Of a DNA stretch of 32,846 bases, positions 16,677 to 24,184 are shown one piece after another. Each line of letters opens with the position of its first letter. The stretch's first letter is position 1. Under the pieces are notes generated by a model. That model saw only the letters and a program-made list of their open reading frames with translations. It did not search any database and had not been told where the DNA came from. The translations under genes and the position numbers were made by a program. Origin of the DNA: Fidelibacterota bacterium (GTDB lineage: Bacteria; Fidelibacterota; Marinisomatia; SCGC-AAA003-L08; D37C17); assembly GCA_002704685.1 (NCBI GenBank), contig PAHD01000027.1:1-32846 (forward strand). Reading direction: 5' to 3'.

Positions 16677-17727
16677 CATTGTTATTGATATTAGAATGTT
16701 AAAAAATTCAGGTATAAGTAATTATATCCAAAACATAGTGCCAAATGTAGTAAATCACTTTAAAAATACTAACTTTATAATTCTTACTGCATCTGATAGT
16801 GATTATAAATATATTATTAATAAAATTTACAGTAATAATTATAAAATTCTTAAAATCAATTCTCAAGTTTATAGTTTTTTTGAGCAGATTGAAATAGTTT
16901 TAAAATTAAAATTTTATAAAATTAATTTATATTGGGCTCCAAACTATAATATTCCAATTTTTCTAAATGCAAATTTTTTAATTACAATACATGATTTATG
17001 GCACTTAATTGATAAATCATGGAATAGATTTTATAGAAGACTATATTCTAAAATAATGTTTTTTGTAATTAGTAAAAAGAATTCTAGCATTATAGCAGTT
17101 TCAAATTTCACTAAAAATGAAATTATTTCTAATACTAAAATAAAGAATAATATTTCAGTAATTAAGCATGGAATAGAAAGACATTGGATTTCAACAAAGT
17201 CTTTTAAGAAAAATAAAGATATTCTATTTGTTGGAAATATAAGAAATCACAAAAACATTAAGTTGCTTATTGATACATTTATTAACTTGAATCTAAAGTC
17301 TATTAGTTTGATATTAATAGGCCAAAATAATAATTATTTAGATGAAACCAAATATTTAAATAAAAATATTAAATTTATTAAAGAAATTAGTCGAAAAAGA
17401 TTAATCGATTACTATAATAACGCTAGATTACTTATTCTTCCCTCTAAATATGAAGGATTTGGCTTTACACCACTTGAAGCAATGTCTTGTGAATGTCCTG
17501 TTTTATTGTCAGATATAGAGCCTTTAAAAGAAATTTGTGGAAATGGAGCGTATTATTTTGATTTAAAAAATAGTAAAGATTTAAAAAATAAAATTTTACT
17601 TTTAATTAATAATGAAAGTTTGTGTGATGAGCTTATAGATAATGGTAAATTAAATATAAAGAAGTATAGCTGGGAAAAAACATCCAATGAAACTATAAAA
17701 AAAATTGATAAACTATTAGTAAGTTAA
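16666..17727 (+). CDS. GT4 family glycosyltransferase
   Basis: GT-B fold, retaining glycosyltransferase of 353 residues, predicted to be cytoplasmic and to build the repeat unit. The N-terminal domain begins IVIDIRMLKNSGISNYIQN with the acceptor-side Gly-Ile-Ser. HDLWHL near 108-113 and AVSNFTKNEI near 144-153 are family landmarks. The C-terminal donor domain starts about residue 185 (ILFVGNIRNHKN) and carries the EX7E motif Glu263-Gly-Phe-Gly...Glu271 in YEGFGFTPLEAM, followed by PVLLSD. The sequence resembles mannosyl- or rhamnosyltransferases of the WbaZ/MtfB style, but the sugar is not predictable. It is the last gene of the polysaccharide block, and 39 AT-rich bases separate it from serS. 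Confidence 0.9.
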   Translation: MKNNIVIDIRMLKNSGISNYIQNIVPNVVNHFKNTNFIILTASDSDYKYIINKIYSNNYKILKINSQVYSFFEQIEIVLKLKFYKINLYWAPNYNIPIFLNANFLITIHDLWHLIDKSWNRFYRRLYSKIMFFVISKKNSSIIAVSNFTKNEIISNTKIKNNISVIKHGIERHWISTKSFKKNKDILFVGNIRNHKNIKLLIDTFINLNLKSISLILIGQNNNYLDETKYLNKNIKFIKEISRKRLIDYYNNARLLILPSKYEGFGFTPLEAMSCECPVLLSDIEPLKEICGNGAYYFDLKNSKDLKNKILLLINNESLCDELIDNGKLNIKKYSWEKTSNETIKKIDKLLVS

Positions 17728-17766
17728 AATGCTAATTTTAAATAATTTATATAATTTAGAAATTTT

Positions 17767-19023
17767 ATGCTAAGTTTAAAATATATAACTGAAAACACTG
17801 AACTTGTAAAAGAAAGTATTCAACATAAAAAATGTGATGTTAACATTAGTGATGTTTTATCTTTAGATAAGAGTCGAAAATCTATTATTAATAAAGTAGA
17901 AAAACTTAAAGCCAATAGAAATAATTTAAATAAAGAAATATCAAAAAGTAGAAACGATAAATCTAATTTTTCAAATACTTTAATTAATGATATGAAGAAA
18001 ATTTCTAAAGAAATTAAAGAATTAGATAAAGAACTTAATGTTATTAAAAATAAATTAAATAATAAATTACTTTATATACCTAATATCATTCATAGTTCTT
18101 GTCCAAGAGGCACTGTAGATGATAATGTTGTCATTAAAGAATGGGGAGAAAAGCCTAAATTTACATTTGATATAAAAGATCATAAGGATTTATGCGAAAT
18201 AAATAATTTAGTTGATTTCAAAAGAGCTGCAAATATTTCTGGTTCTGGATTTCCTCTTTACACAAATTTAGGTGCTAAATTGGAAAGAGGCCTTATTAAT
18301 TTTATGCTTGATATTCATTCTAAAAGCGGATATGTAGAATTATTTCCTCCTTTTTTAGTTAATACAAATTCACCTAAAACTACAGGTAATCTACCAAAAT
18401 TTTCTGAAGATATGTATTTTATTGATAATGATAATTTATATTGTATTCCTACTGCAGAGGTACCAGTTACTAATATGTATATAAATGAAACTTTGAACGA
18501 AGATAATTTACCTAGAAAATATGTTGCTTACAGTGCATGTTTTAGAAGAGAAGCTGGTAGTTATGGTAAAGATACTAAAGGCCTATTAAGATTGCACCAA
18601 TTTAATAAGGTAGAATTAGTAAAATTTGTAAAGCCTGAAGAATCTTATAATGAATTAGAATTATTATTAATTGATGCAGAAAAAATATTACAAAAATTGA
18701 ATTTGCATTATAGAGTTATTAGCCTTGCCTCAGGTGATTTATCATTTTCAGCTGCAAAATGTTACGATATAGAAGTTTGGTCTCCATATGAAAATAAATA
18801 CTTAGAAGTGTCTAGTTGCTCAAATTTTGAATCATTTCAATCAACAAGGGGCAACATTAAGTTTCGAAATAAAAAAACAAATAAATTAGAGTTTCTTCAT
18901 ACTTTAAATGGTTCTGGATTAGCTACTCCTAGATTGATGGTAGCTTTATTAGAAACTTTTCAAGATGAAAATGGTAATATAAAAATTCCGTCAATTTTAA
19001 ATCAATATATGAATTATGAATAA
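17767..19023 (+). CDS. serS: Serine-tRNA ligase
   Basis: Class II synthetase charging tRNA-Ser (and tRNA-Sec where present). The start MLSLKYITENTELVKESI is the standard N-terminus. A long antiparallel coiled-coil arm (about residues 28-100) that grips the long variable arm of tRNA-Ser follows. The catalytic core shows TAEVPVTNMY, motif 2 as CFRREAGSYGKDTKGLLRLH, SSCSNFESFQSTRG, and motif 3 as LNGSGLATPRLMVALLE with its Arg. The length of 418 residues is normal. No SD is seen. The final codons overlap the next gene by 8 bases. Confidence 0.97.
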   Translation: MLSLKYITENTELVKESIQHKKCDVNISDVLSLDKSRKSIINKVEKLKANRNNLNKEISKSRNDKSNFSNTLINDMKKISKEIKELDKELNVIKNKLNNKLLYIPNIIHSSCPRGTVDDNVVIKEWGEKPKFTFDIKDHKDLCEINNLVDFKRAANISGSGFPLYTNLGAKLERGLINFMLDIHSKSGYVELFPPFLVNTNSPKTTGNLPKFSEDMYFIDNDNLYCIPTAEVPVTNMYINETLNEDNLPRKYVAYSACFRREAGSYGKDTKGLLRLHQFNKVELVKFVKPEESYNELELLLIDAEKILQKLNLHYRVISLASGDLSFSAAKCYDIEVWSPYENKYLEVSSCSNFESFQSTRGNIKFRNKKTNKLEFLHTLNGSGLATPRLMVALLETFQDENGNIKIPSILNQYMNYE

Positions 19024-20602
19024 TATAAAATATTTTTCATTTATACTATTATCTTTTGTTTATTTACAAGATTTAGATACAACTAATTCATTGGATTTTA
19101 CATATGAGCCTTTATCTGCAAGTGATTCACTTGAATTCCAAGAAAATAATTTGTTTGAACAATTATTAAATGAATCAAAATTATTCTATGCTGATGCTAT
19201 AATATCTGATTTGAAAGGAGATACTCTTAACACTCTATATTATTTTGATAATTTATTTAAAGCCTTGGCTCAACTAGAAGAAATAAGTAAAAATGTTCCA
19301 GAAATTGCAAAAGTAAAGTATCAAAATATATTGTCAGCTTCTATTGAGTATTATGATAATAAAGTAAGTTCTGTTGATCATACCAAGTCTGGCTTATCAA
19401 CCGCTGTATTTAAAGATAAACTTGAAGAGTATATTTATAATCAAAATCTGTATGATATAATTGATATTGAAGAAACAGTCGAGATAATAGAGGGACATGT
19501 ACCAATTACATATAATAAGCAGGTAGCAAGTATAATTAAGTATTATCAGAATCAAGGTAGACCATATATTAAGCAATGGTTGAATAGGGAAGATAAATTC
19601 AAAGAGATTATCTTACCTATTTTAAAAGAAGAGGGTTTACCTCCAGAGATATTTTATGTTGCAATGGTTGAAAGTGGATTAAAAACTGATGCGAAATCTT
19701 ATGCCTCTGCTGTTGGACCTTGGCAGTTTATTGCAAGTACAGCAAAATCTTTTGATCTTGAAAAAAATTACTATATTGATGAACGTAGAGATATTGAAAA
19801 ATCAACAAGAGCTGCTGCTAAATATCTTAAAAGATTGCATAAACAATTTGGTGATTGGTATTTGGCTTTTGCTGCATATAATTGTGGCGAAACAAGGGTC
19901 CAAAGACATATTAATTATTTCAATACAAGAAATTTTTGGGAATTGAAAAATTTACCCAAGGAAACTCAAAATTATATACCTAGTATATTAGCCATTATAT
20001 TTATTTCAAAGAATCCAGAGAAATACAATTTTAAAGTTAATCCAGACCCTCATTTTGAATGGGAAAACATTGAAATAAATAAATCTGTTAAAATTAAAGA
20101 TATTGCTAAGTGTAGTGGTATAAGTCAAAAAATTTTGAAGCAATATAATTCAGAACTTTTAAGAGATATTGTTTACGTTAATGGTAATAAACCTTACATG
20201 TTTAAAATGCCTATAGGATATAATCCTGATTTTGACTCTCTTTTTGCTTTAATTCCTGAGTCTAAATCTGAAGGTACATATATTATTAGTCATAAAGTTA
20301 AATCTGGTGAAAGCTATTGGCTTTTAGCAACTAGACATAATACAACAATTACTGCTATATGTGAATTAAACAATTTAGATAGAAATAAACCTTTAAGAAT
20401 GGGAAAAATTATTAAAATTCCTGTTGGTGATAAATCTAAATATAAAAAACAACTTACCAAGCATATTTATAAAGTTAAAAGAGGTGATTCTCTAAGTAGA
20501 ATTGCTGTTAAATATAAAATTAAAGTATCAAAAATTAAAAAATGGAATAATCTTAAAAGTGATTTCATTAAGATTGGTCAAAAGCTTATTATTTATAAAT
20601 GA
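19016..20602 (+). CDS. Membrane-bound lytic murein transglycosylase (MltD-like) with two LysM
   Basis: Cleaves peptidoglycan glycan strands with formation of 1,6-anhydro ends. A short signal peptide (MNNIKYFSFILLSFVYLQ) without a lipobox precedes about 170 residues of helical linker. The SLT domain has catalytic Glu219 in AMVESGL, followed by SAVGPWQFIASTA, AAAKYLKRLH and AAYNCGETRV (about 205-345). Two LysM peptidoglycan-binding repeats occupy about 421-470 (HKVKSGESYWLLA) and 483-527 (YKVKRGDSLSRIA). The 528 residues and domain order match MltD of Bacteroidota, apart from the lack of an evident lipoprotein Cys. It is coupled to serS (8-base overlap) and sppA (4-base overlap). Confidence 0.93.
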   Translation: MNNIKYFSFILLSFVYLQDLDTTNSLDFTYEPLSASDSLEFQENNLFEQLLNESKLFYADAIISDLKGDTLNTLYYFDNLFKALAQLEEISKNVPEIAKVKYQNILSASIEYYDNKVSSVDHTKSGLSTAVFKDKLEEYIYNQNLYDIIDIEETVEIIEGHVPITYNKQVASIIKYYQNQGRPYIKQWLNREDKFKEIILPILKEEGLPPEIFYVAMVESGLKTDAKSYASAVGPWQFIASTAKSFDLEKNYYIDERRDIEKSTRAAAKYLKRLHKQFGDWYLAFAAYNCGETRVQRHINYFNTRNFWELKNLPKETQNYIPSILAIIFISKNPEKYNFKVNPDPHFEWENIEINKSVKIKDIAKCSGISQKILKQYNSELLRDIVYVNGNKPYMFKMPIGYNPDFDSLFALIPESKSEGTYIISHKVKSGESYWLLATRHNTTITAICELNNLDRNKPLRMGKIIKIPVGDKSKYKKQLTKHIYKVKRGDSLSRIAVKYKIKVSKIKKWNNLKSDFIKIGQKLIIYK

Positions 20603-21444
20603 TTAATTATTTAAAAAAAATAAAAAAGAAGTATTATGTTTTTTTATTATTATTTCTATTAATACTGTTCCTTCCATCAAAAAATATCAAAAATAATAGT
20701 ATTGCAGTTGTTAATATTCAAGGAGTTATTTTAGAATCAAAAAAAATCATAAAAGCATTAGATAAGTTTAGTAAAGATGATAATATCAAAGCTATAGTTC
20801 TTAGAATAAATAGTCCTGGTGGTAGTGTTGCTCCTAGTCAAGAAATTTTCCATAAGGTTAATGATATAAAATCTTCAAAAGTAAAACCAATAATTACTTC
20901 TGTTGGTAATGTTGCCGCTTCTGGAGGATATTACATTGCAATAGGATCTGATGTTATAGTTGCAAATTCAGGTTCAATTGTAGGGTCAATTGGTGTAATT
21001 ATGAGTTATCCAATTGCTGAAAAATTTCTAGATAATATTGGAGTAAATTTTAATACATATAAAAGTGGAGAATTTAAAGATTCAGGAAGTCCTTATAGAC
21101 AAAACACAGAAAATGATGATGAATATTTTAATGAAGTTGTATCTGACTTGCATGCTCAATTTACAAAAGAAGTATCTGTTCATCGAAACATTGATTTAAA
21201 GTACTTAAATAATTATTCAAAAGGTCAAATTTTTACCGGAAATAAAGCTTATAGTATTGGTTTAATTGATACAGTTGGGACTTTTGAAGATGCTTTGAAT
21301 ATATCAAAGAATTTAGCTAATATATCGGGTGATTTGGATATTGTATATCCAGATTATGAAAAATATAGTTTTTTAAATGAATTCATTAGTTTTTATAATT
21401 TGACTTTTAAAAATTATCTATTACCAATGTTTTTAATGAATTAG
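20599..21444 (+). CDS. sppA: Signal peptide peptidase SppA (short, 36K type)
   Basis: Serine peptidase with a Ser/Lys dyad that degrades cleaved signal peptides in the membrane. A single N-terminal anchor (residues 12-26, YYVFLLLFLLILFLP) precedes one protease domain. The nucleophile Ser108 lies in VAASGGYYIA and the general base Lys160 in SGEFKDSGSP, as in Bacillus SppA. RINSPGGSVAPS at 69-80 supplies the oxyanion-hole segment. At 281 residues it is the half-size form with one domain, expected to assemble as an octamer. It is ATGA-coupled to the transglycosylase and sits 7 bases before the HU gene. Confidence 0.94.
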   Translation: MINYLKKIKKKYYVFLLLFLLILFLPSKNIKNNSIAVVNIQGVILESKKIIKALDKFSKDDNIKAIVLRINSPGGSVAPSQEIFHKVNDIKSSKVKPIITSVGNVAASGGYYIAIGSDVIVANSGSIVGSIGVIMSYPIAEKFLDNIGVNFNTYKSGEFKDSGSPYRQNTENDDEYFNEVVSDLHAQFTKEVSVHRNIDLKYLNNYSKGQIFTGNKAYSIGLIDTVGTFEDALNISKNLANISGDLDIVYPDYEKYSFLNEFISFYNLTFKNYLLPMFLMN

Positions 21445-21451
21445 TAATTTT

Positions 21452-21745
21452 ATGACAAAAATTGAGATAATTAAAAAAATATCTATTGAGACAGGCTTTA
21501 CAAATGTTGAAGTTGAACTTTTTTTGGATAGTTTTATAAACTCTGTCAAATCATCCTTATCGAAAGGTGATAGAGTTGATATAAGAGGATTTGGTAGTTT
21601 TGTAATTAAAAAAAGAAAAGCAAGAAAAGCTCGAAATCCATTAACTAACCAAATTGTTAGCTTGGATGAAAGATATATACCTTTTTTTAAAGTATCAAAA
21701 ATTTTGAAAGAGTATGTTAATAAAACAATAATAAGAGGATTTTAA
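21452..21745 (+). CDS. HU/IHF family DNA-binding protein
   Basis: Small histone-like dimeric DNA-bending protein. It opens MTKIEIIKKISIETGF and has the hinge GDRVDIRGFGSFVIKKRKARKARNP (residues 39-63), with the DNA-intercalating Arg-Asn-Pro at the tip of the beta-arm. The Ile-Arg-Gly-Phe-Gly-Ser-Phe core is shared by HU and IHF. Length (97 residues) and the slightly extended C-terminus fit IHF-like HU proteins of FCB bacteria, so I do not assign hupB or ihfB. There is no SD. The next gene, a 31-codon ribosomal protein, begins three bases after the stop. Confidence 0.94.
   Translation: MTKIEIIKKISIETGFTNVEVELFLDSFINSVKSSLSKGDRVDIRGFGSFVIKKRKARKARNPLTNQIVSLDERYIPFFKVSKILKEYVNKTIIRGF
21734..21739 (+). 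promoter_or_regulatory. Ribosome binding site of the 31-codon bS22-like gene
   Basis: AGAGGA lies nine bases before the ATG at 21749, inside the last codons of the HU gene. In a window with few SD sequences, a good one here supports the tiny downstream frame being translated. Confidence 0.55.
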
Positions 21746-21748
21746 TTT

Positions 21749-21844
21749 ATGCCTTGTGGTAAAAAAAGAAAAAAGAAAAAAATGAACACTCACAAACGTA
21801 AAAAACGTTTGCGCTCAAATAGACATAAAAAGAAAGTAAGATAA
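21749..21844 (+). CDS. bS22/mS38-like small basic ribosomal protein (AURKAIP1/COX24 domain)
   Basis: A 31-codon frame encodes an extremely basic peptide beginning MPCGKKRKKKKM and continuing NTHKRKKRLRSNRHKKK. This matches, from memory, the short 'MPSGKKRKRHK..THKRKKR.RANRHKKK' proteins of Bacteroidota annotated as AURKAIP1/COX24 domain proteins. They are related to the C-terminus of mitochondrial mS38 and to actinobacterial bS22, which lie on the small subunit near the decoding centre. About two-thirds of residues are Lys or Arg. An SD (AGAGGA) precedes the ATG by nine bases and a strong terminator follows, so it is the last gene of the unit starting at cmk. It is short enough to be missed by gene callers. 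Confidence 0.8.
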   Translation: MPCGKKRKKKKMNTHKRKKRLRSNRHKKKVR

Positions 21845-21869
21845 ATTTTTTTTATAATGATTTAGTTTT

Positions 21870-21908
21870 GCCCATCTATGAATTGATTATTTATGGATGG
21901 GCTTTTTT
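21870..21908 (+). terminator. Rho-independent terminator after the bS22-like gene
   Basis: A 14-bp stem with two G-T wobbles pairs 21870-21883 (GCCCATCTATGAAT) with 21889-21902 (ATTTATGGATGGGC) around the loop TGATT, followed by six T (21903-21908). It starts 26 bases after the stop codon and ends five bases before the likely xseA start, so xseA needs its own promoter or readthrough. Confidence 0.9.
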
Positions 21909-21913
21909 ATGAT

Positions 21914-23107
21914 ATGAACAACCAATTAATATATACAGTAACTCAAATAAATAATTATTCAGCTGATTTACTTAAAAAAGAATTGTCAAATGTGTGGGTA
22001 TCTGGAGAAATATCATCACTTAAAAAATATCCATCTGGATTTGCATATTTAACTTTAAAAGATAGTATTTCAGAATTATCATGTATATCTAATCATGAAG
22101 TAATTTCAAATATAGAAGTTGGCATGGAAGTTACAGTAAATGGTTCAATAGATATTTATACAATTAAAGGTAATTATCAATTTCGTATTAATAATGTATT
22201 TTTAAAAGGTAAAGGTAATCTATGGTTAAAATATAATAAATTAAAAGATAAGCTTTCAAAAGAAGGTTTGTTTGATATGAAATATAAGAAAAAATTACCT
22301 CCCTTACCTCAAAATGTAGGAATCATCACTTCGAAAGAAGGCTCTGTTTTAAGTGATATAAGAAATATAGTAAATAGACGATCTCCATATGTTAGTTTAT
22401 TTGTTATGAATACAAAAGTTAGTGGACAAAATGCAGTTGCTAGTATTTGTGAATCAATTAAAAATTTCAAGGAATTAAAATTTATTGATGTGATTATTGT
22501 TGCTAGAGGTGGTGGAAGTATTGAAGATTTATCAGTTTTTAATGAAGAAAAATTAGTAAGAGAAATTTTTAAATTAAATACTCCTGTAATTTCAGCAATT
22601 GGACATGAAACAGATTTTACGCTCTGTGATTTCGCTTCAGATTTAAGAGCTTCAACGCCGTCAGAAGCAGCTCAATTATGTTGCATATCAACTAAAGAGT
22701 TACTAGAAAAAATATGTTACGATTTTGATAAAATTATTTCAAAGATTCAGTATACTATTAATAATAAACAAGAAAATTTATCTAGAATAGATTCAGTTAT
22801 TAATAAAAAATTAGAAAAAAACATGATTATTAATAAACAAGAGAGGGTAGAATTTTTTTTTAATCTAATACAAAAGAGAGTTTTTAATAAAAAAAATTTT
22901 TTATTAAGTCTAATTAAAAGTAATCAAAAAGTTTTTAAAAAATATGATGATTATAAAATTAAAAAACTAGGTTATTCGATAATAAAAAAAAATAATACTA
23001 TTATAACAGATATTGATAAACTTAATAAAAATGATAATATAGAAATTGATATGTTTAATGGGAGTATCAATGCAAAAATCAAGGAATTAAAAAAAAATGA
23101 AAAATAA
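21914..23107 (+). CDS. xseA: Exodeoxyribonuclease VII large subunit
   Basis: Catalytic subunit of exonuclease VII, which degrades single-stranded DNA from both ends. An N-terminal OB fold (about residues 10-95) is followed by the catalytic domain with IGIITSKEGSVLSDI-like residues, VARGGGSIEDLSVFN, and GHETDFTLCDFASDLRASTPSEAA. A long coiled coil leads to the C-terminus that binds XseB. The ATG at 21914 (397 residues) is preferred: the in-frame ATG at 21893 lies inside the terminator stem and adds seven residues outside the family N-terminus (the family starts near IYTVTQIN). It overlaps xseB by 11 bases, at a run of nine A (23089-23097). Confidence 0.93.
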   Translation: MNNQLIYTVTQINNYSADLLKKELSNVWVSGEISSLKKYPSGFAYLTLKDSISELSCISNHEVISNIEVGMEVTVNGSIDIYTIKGNYQFRINNVFLKGKGNLWLKYNKLKDKLSKEGLFDMKYKKKLPPLPQNVGIITSKEGSVLSDIRNIVNRRSPYVSLFVMNTKVSGQNAVASICESIKNFKELKFIDVIIVARGGGSIEDLSVFNEEKLVREIFKLNTPVISAIGHETDFTLCDFASDLRASTPSEAAQLCCISTKELLEKICYDFDKIISKIQYTINNKQENLSRIDSVINKKLEKNMIINKQERVEFFFNLIQKRVFNKKNFLLSLIKSNQKVFKKYDDYKIKKLGYSIIKKNNTIITDIDKLNKNDNIEIDMFNGSINAKIKELKKNEK

Positions 23108-23324
23108 AAAAGAACCACAAAATTTTGAAGATGCTTTAAAAGAACTTGAAGAGTTAAGTGAAATGATTCAAGATGATTCAACTTCATTAGATCAAATGCT
23201 AGAAATTTTTGAGAGAGGTTCATATTTATCAAAATATTGTAAAAATAAATTAGCAAATGTCGATGAAAAAATATCAATTTTGATAAAAAAAAATGAAGAT
23301 ATAGAAATAAAAGAGCTTAAATAA
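23097..23324 (+). CDS. xseB: Exodeoxyribonuclease VII small subunit
   Basis: The 75-residue helical protein starts NFEDALKELEELSEMI and continues with the DSTSLDQMLEIFERGSYL core that defines XseB, which packs on the coiled coil of XseA and is required for activity. It has the family's normal length, overlaps xseA by 11 bases and is coupled by TAATG to nadK. Confidence 0.93.
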   Translation: MKNKKEPQNFEDALKELEELSEMIQDDSTSLDQMLEIFERGSYLSKYCKNKLANVDEKISILIKKNEDIEIKELK

Positions 23325-24184
23325 TGAATGTTTTATGTACAGGAAATAAAAATAAACCAAAAATTAATACTATAGTTAATAATCTTTACAGTCTTTTTGA
23401 AAATACAGACCATAAATTATATATTGATAAAAAAATTGAAAATGTAGTAAAAGAAAAATCTTTTGATTATTTAAGCTTGTACAAACCAAGTAAACATATT
23501 GATTTTGTTGTTTCTATAGGAGGTGATGGTTCAATTTTATCAGCTGTAAGAAGAATGGGTGATAGTCAATTACCTATTGTTGGAATACATATTGGAAACT
23601 TAGGTTTTTTAAATAAATTAAATAAAAATGATTTTATCAAAGTTTTTAAAGATATTTTAACGAGCAAGAAATTAAAATATGAAAATAAAATACTACTTAA
23701 AGCATCATTTATTAATAATAAGAATATTAATGATTCTATTTTAGCTTTGAATGAAATTTATATTAAACAAGGAGAAATATCTAGATTATTAACACTTGAC
23801 GTAGATATTAATAATAAATATCTAAATACGTATAGATGTGATGGTTTAATTATCTCTACTCCATTAGGTTCAACAGCATATTCTTTGTCTGCTGGAGGGC
23901 CTATTGTTTCTTATGATGTCGATTGCAATATTATAAATCCAGTATCTCCTCATACATTATCTTCAAGACCAATAGTAATTAATTGTAATAATGAAATAAC
24001 AATTAAATGTCCTGATAAAAATTCTAATATAATGATTTTTTCTGATGGTCAAGATTCAAGATTTATTAAAAAAAATACAAAAATATTAATTAAAAATTCA
24101 GATATATCTGCAAAATTTTTAAAATTAAAAAATGATACATCATATTATGAAAAATTAAGATCAAATCTTGGGTGGCATAAATAA
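23324..24184 (+). CDS. nadK: NAD kinase
   Basis: Phosphorylates NAD to NADP using ATP or polyphosphate. The GGDG motif is at residues 66-69 (SIGGDGSILSA) with catalytic Asp68. GIHIGNLGFL near 87-96, ALNEIYI at 141-147 for the NAD-binding Asn-Glu, and ISTPLGSTAYSLSAGGPI near 176-193 are all as in the family, with NPVSPHTLSSRPIV after them. The length of 286 residues is typical. It overlaps both neighbours by a single base (TAATG). Confidence 0.96.
   Translation: MNVLCTGNKNKPKINTIVNNLYSLFENTDHKLYIDKKIENVVKEKSFDYLSLYKPSKHIDFVVSIGGDGSILSAVRRMGDSQLPIVGIHIGNLGFLNKLNKNDFIKVFKDILTSKKLKYENKILLKASFINNKNINDSILALNEIYIKQGEISRLLTLDVDINNKYLNTYRCDGLIISTPLGSTAYSLSAGGPIVSYDVDCNIINPVSPHTLSSRPIVINCNNEITIKCPDKNSNIMIFSDGQDSRFIKKNTKILIKNSDISAKFLKLKNDTSYYEKLRSNLGWHK

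Noticed and set aside
8343..17727. Genomic island or phage-borne origin of the polysaccharide block
   Set aside because: I see no integrase, transposase, tRNA, direct repeats or obvious base-composition step at its edges. It may still be a cassette exchanged by homologous recombination.
19689..19946. Open frame of 85 codons inside the lytic transglycosylase in another + frame
   Set aside because: It lies wholly within the conserved SLT domain and its product shows no motif. Long spurious frames are expected in such AT-rich DNA.
22972..23277. Open frame of 101 codons on the minus strand across the xseA/xseB junction
   Set aside because: Its codons are the complement of two well-supported genes and its Phe/Leu/Ile-rich translation is what antisense of Lys/Asn-rich DNA gives. 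No start signal or family likeness is visible.
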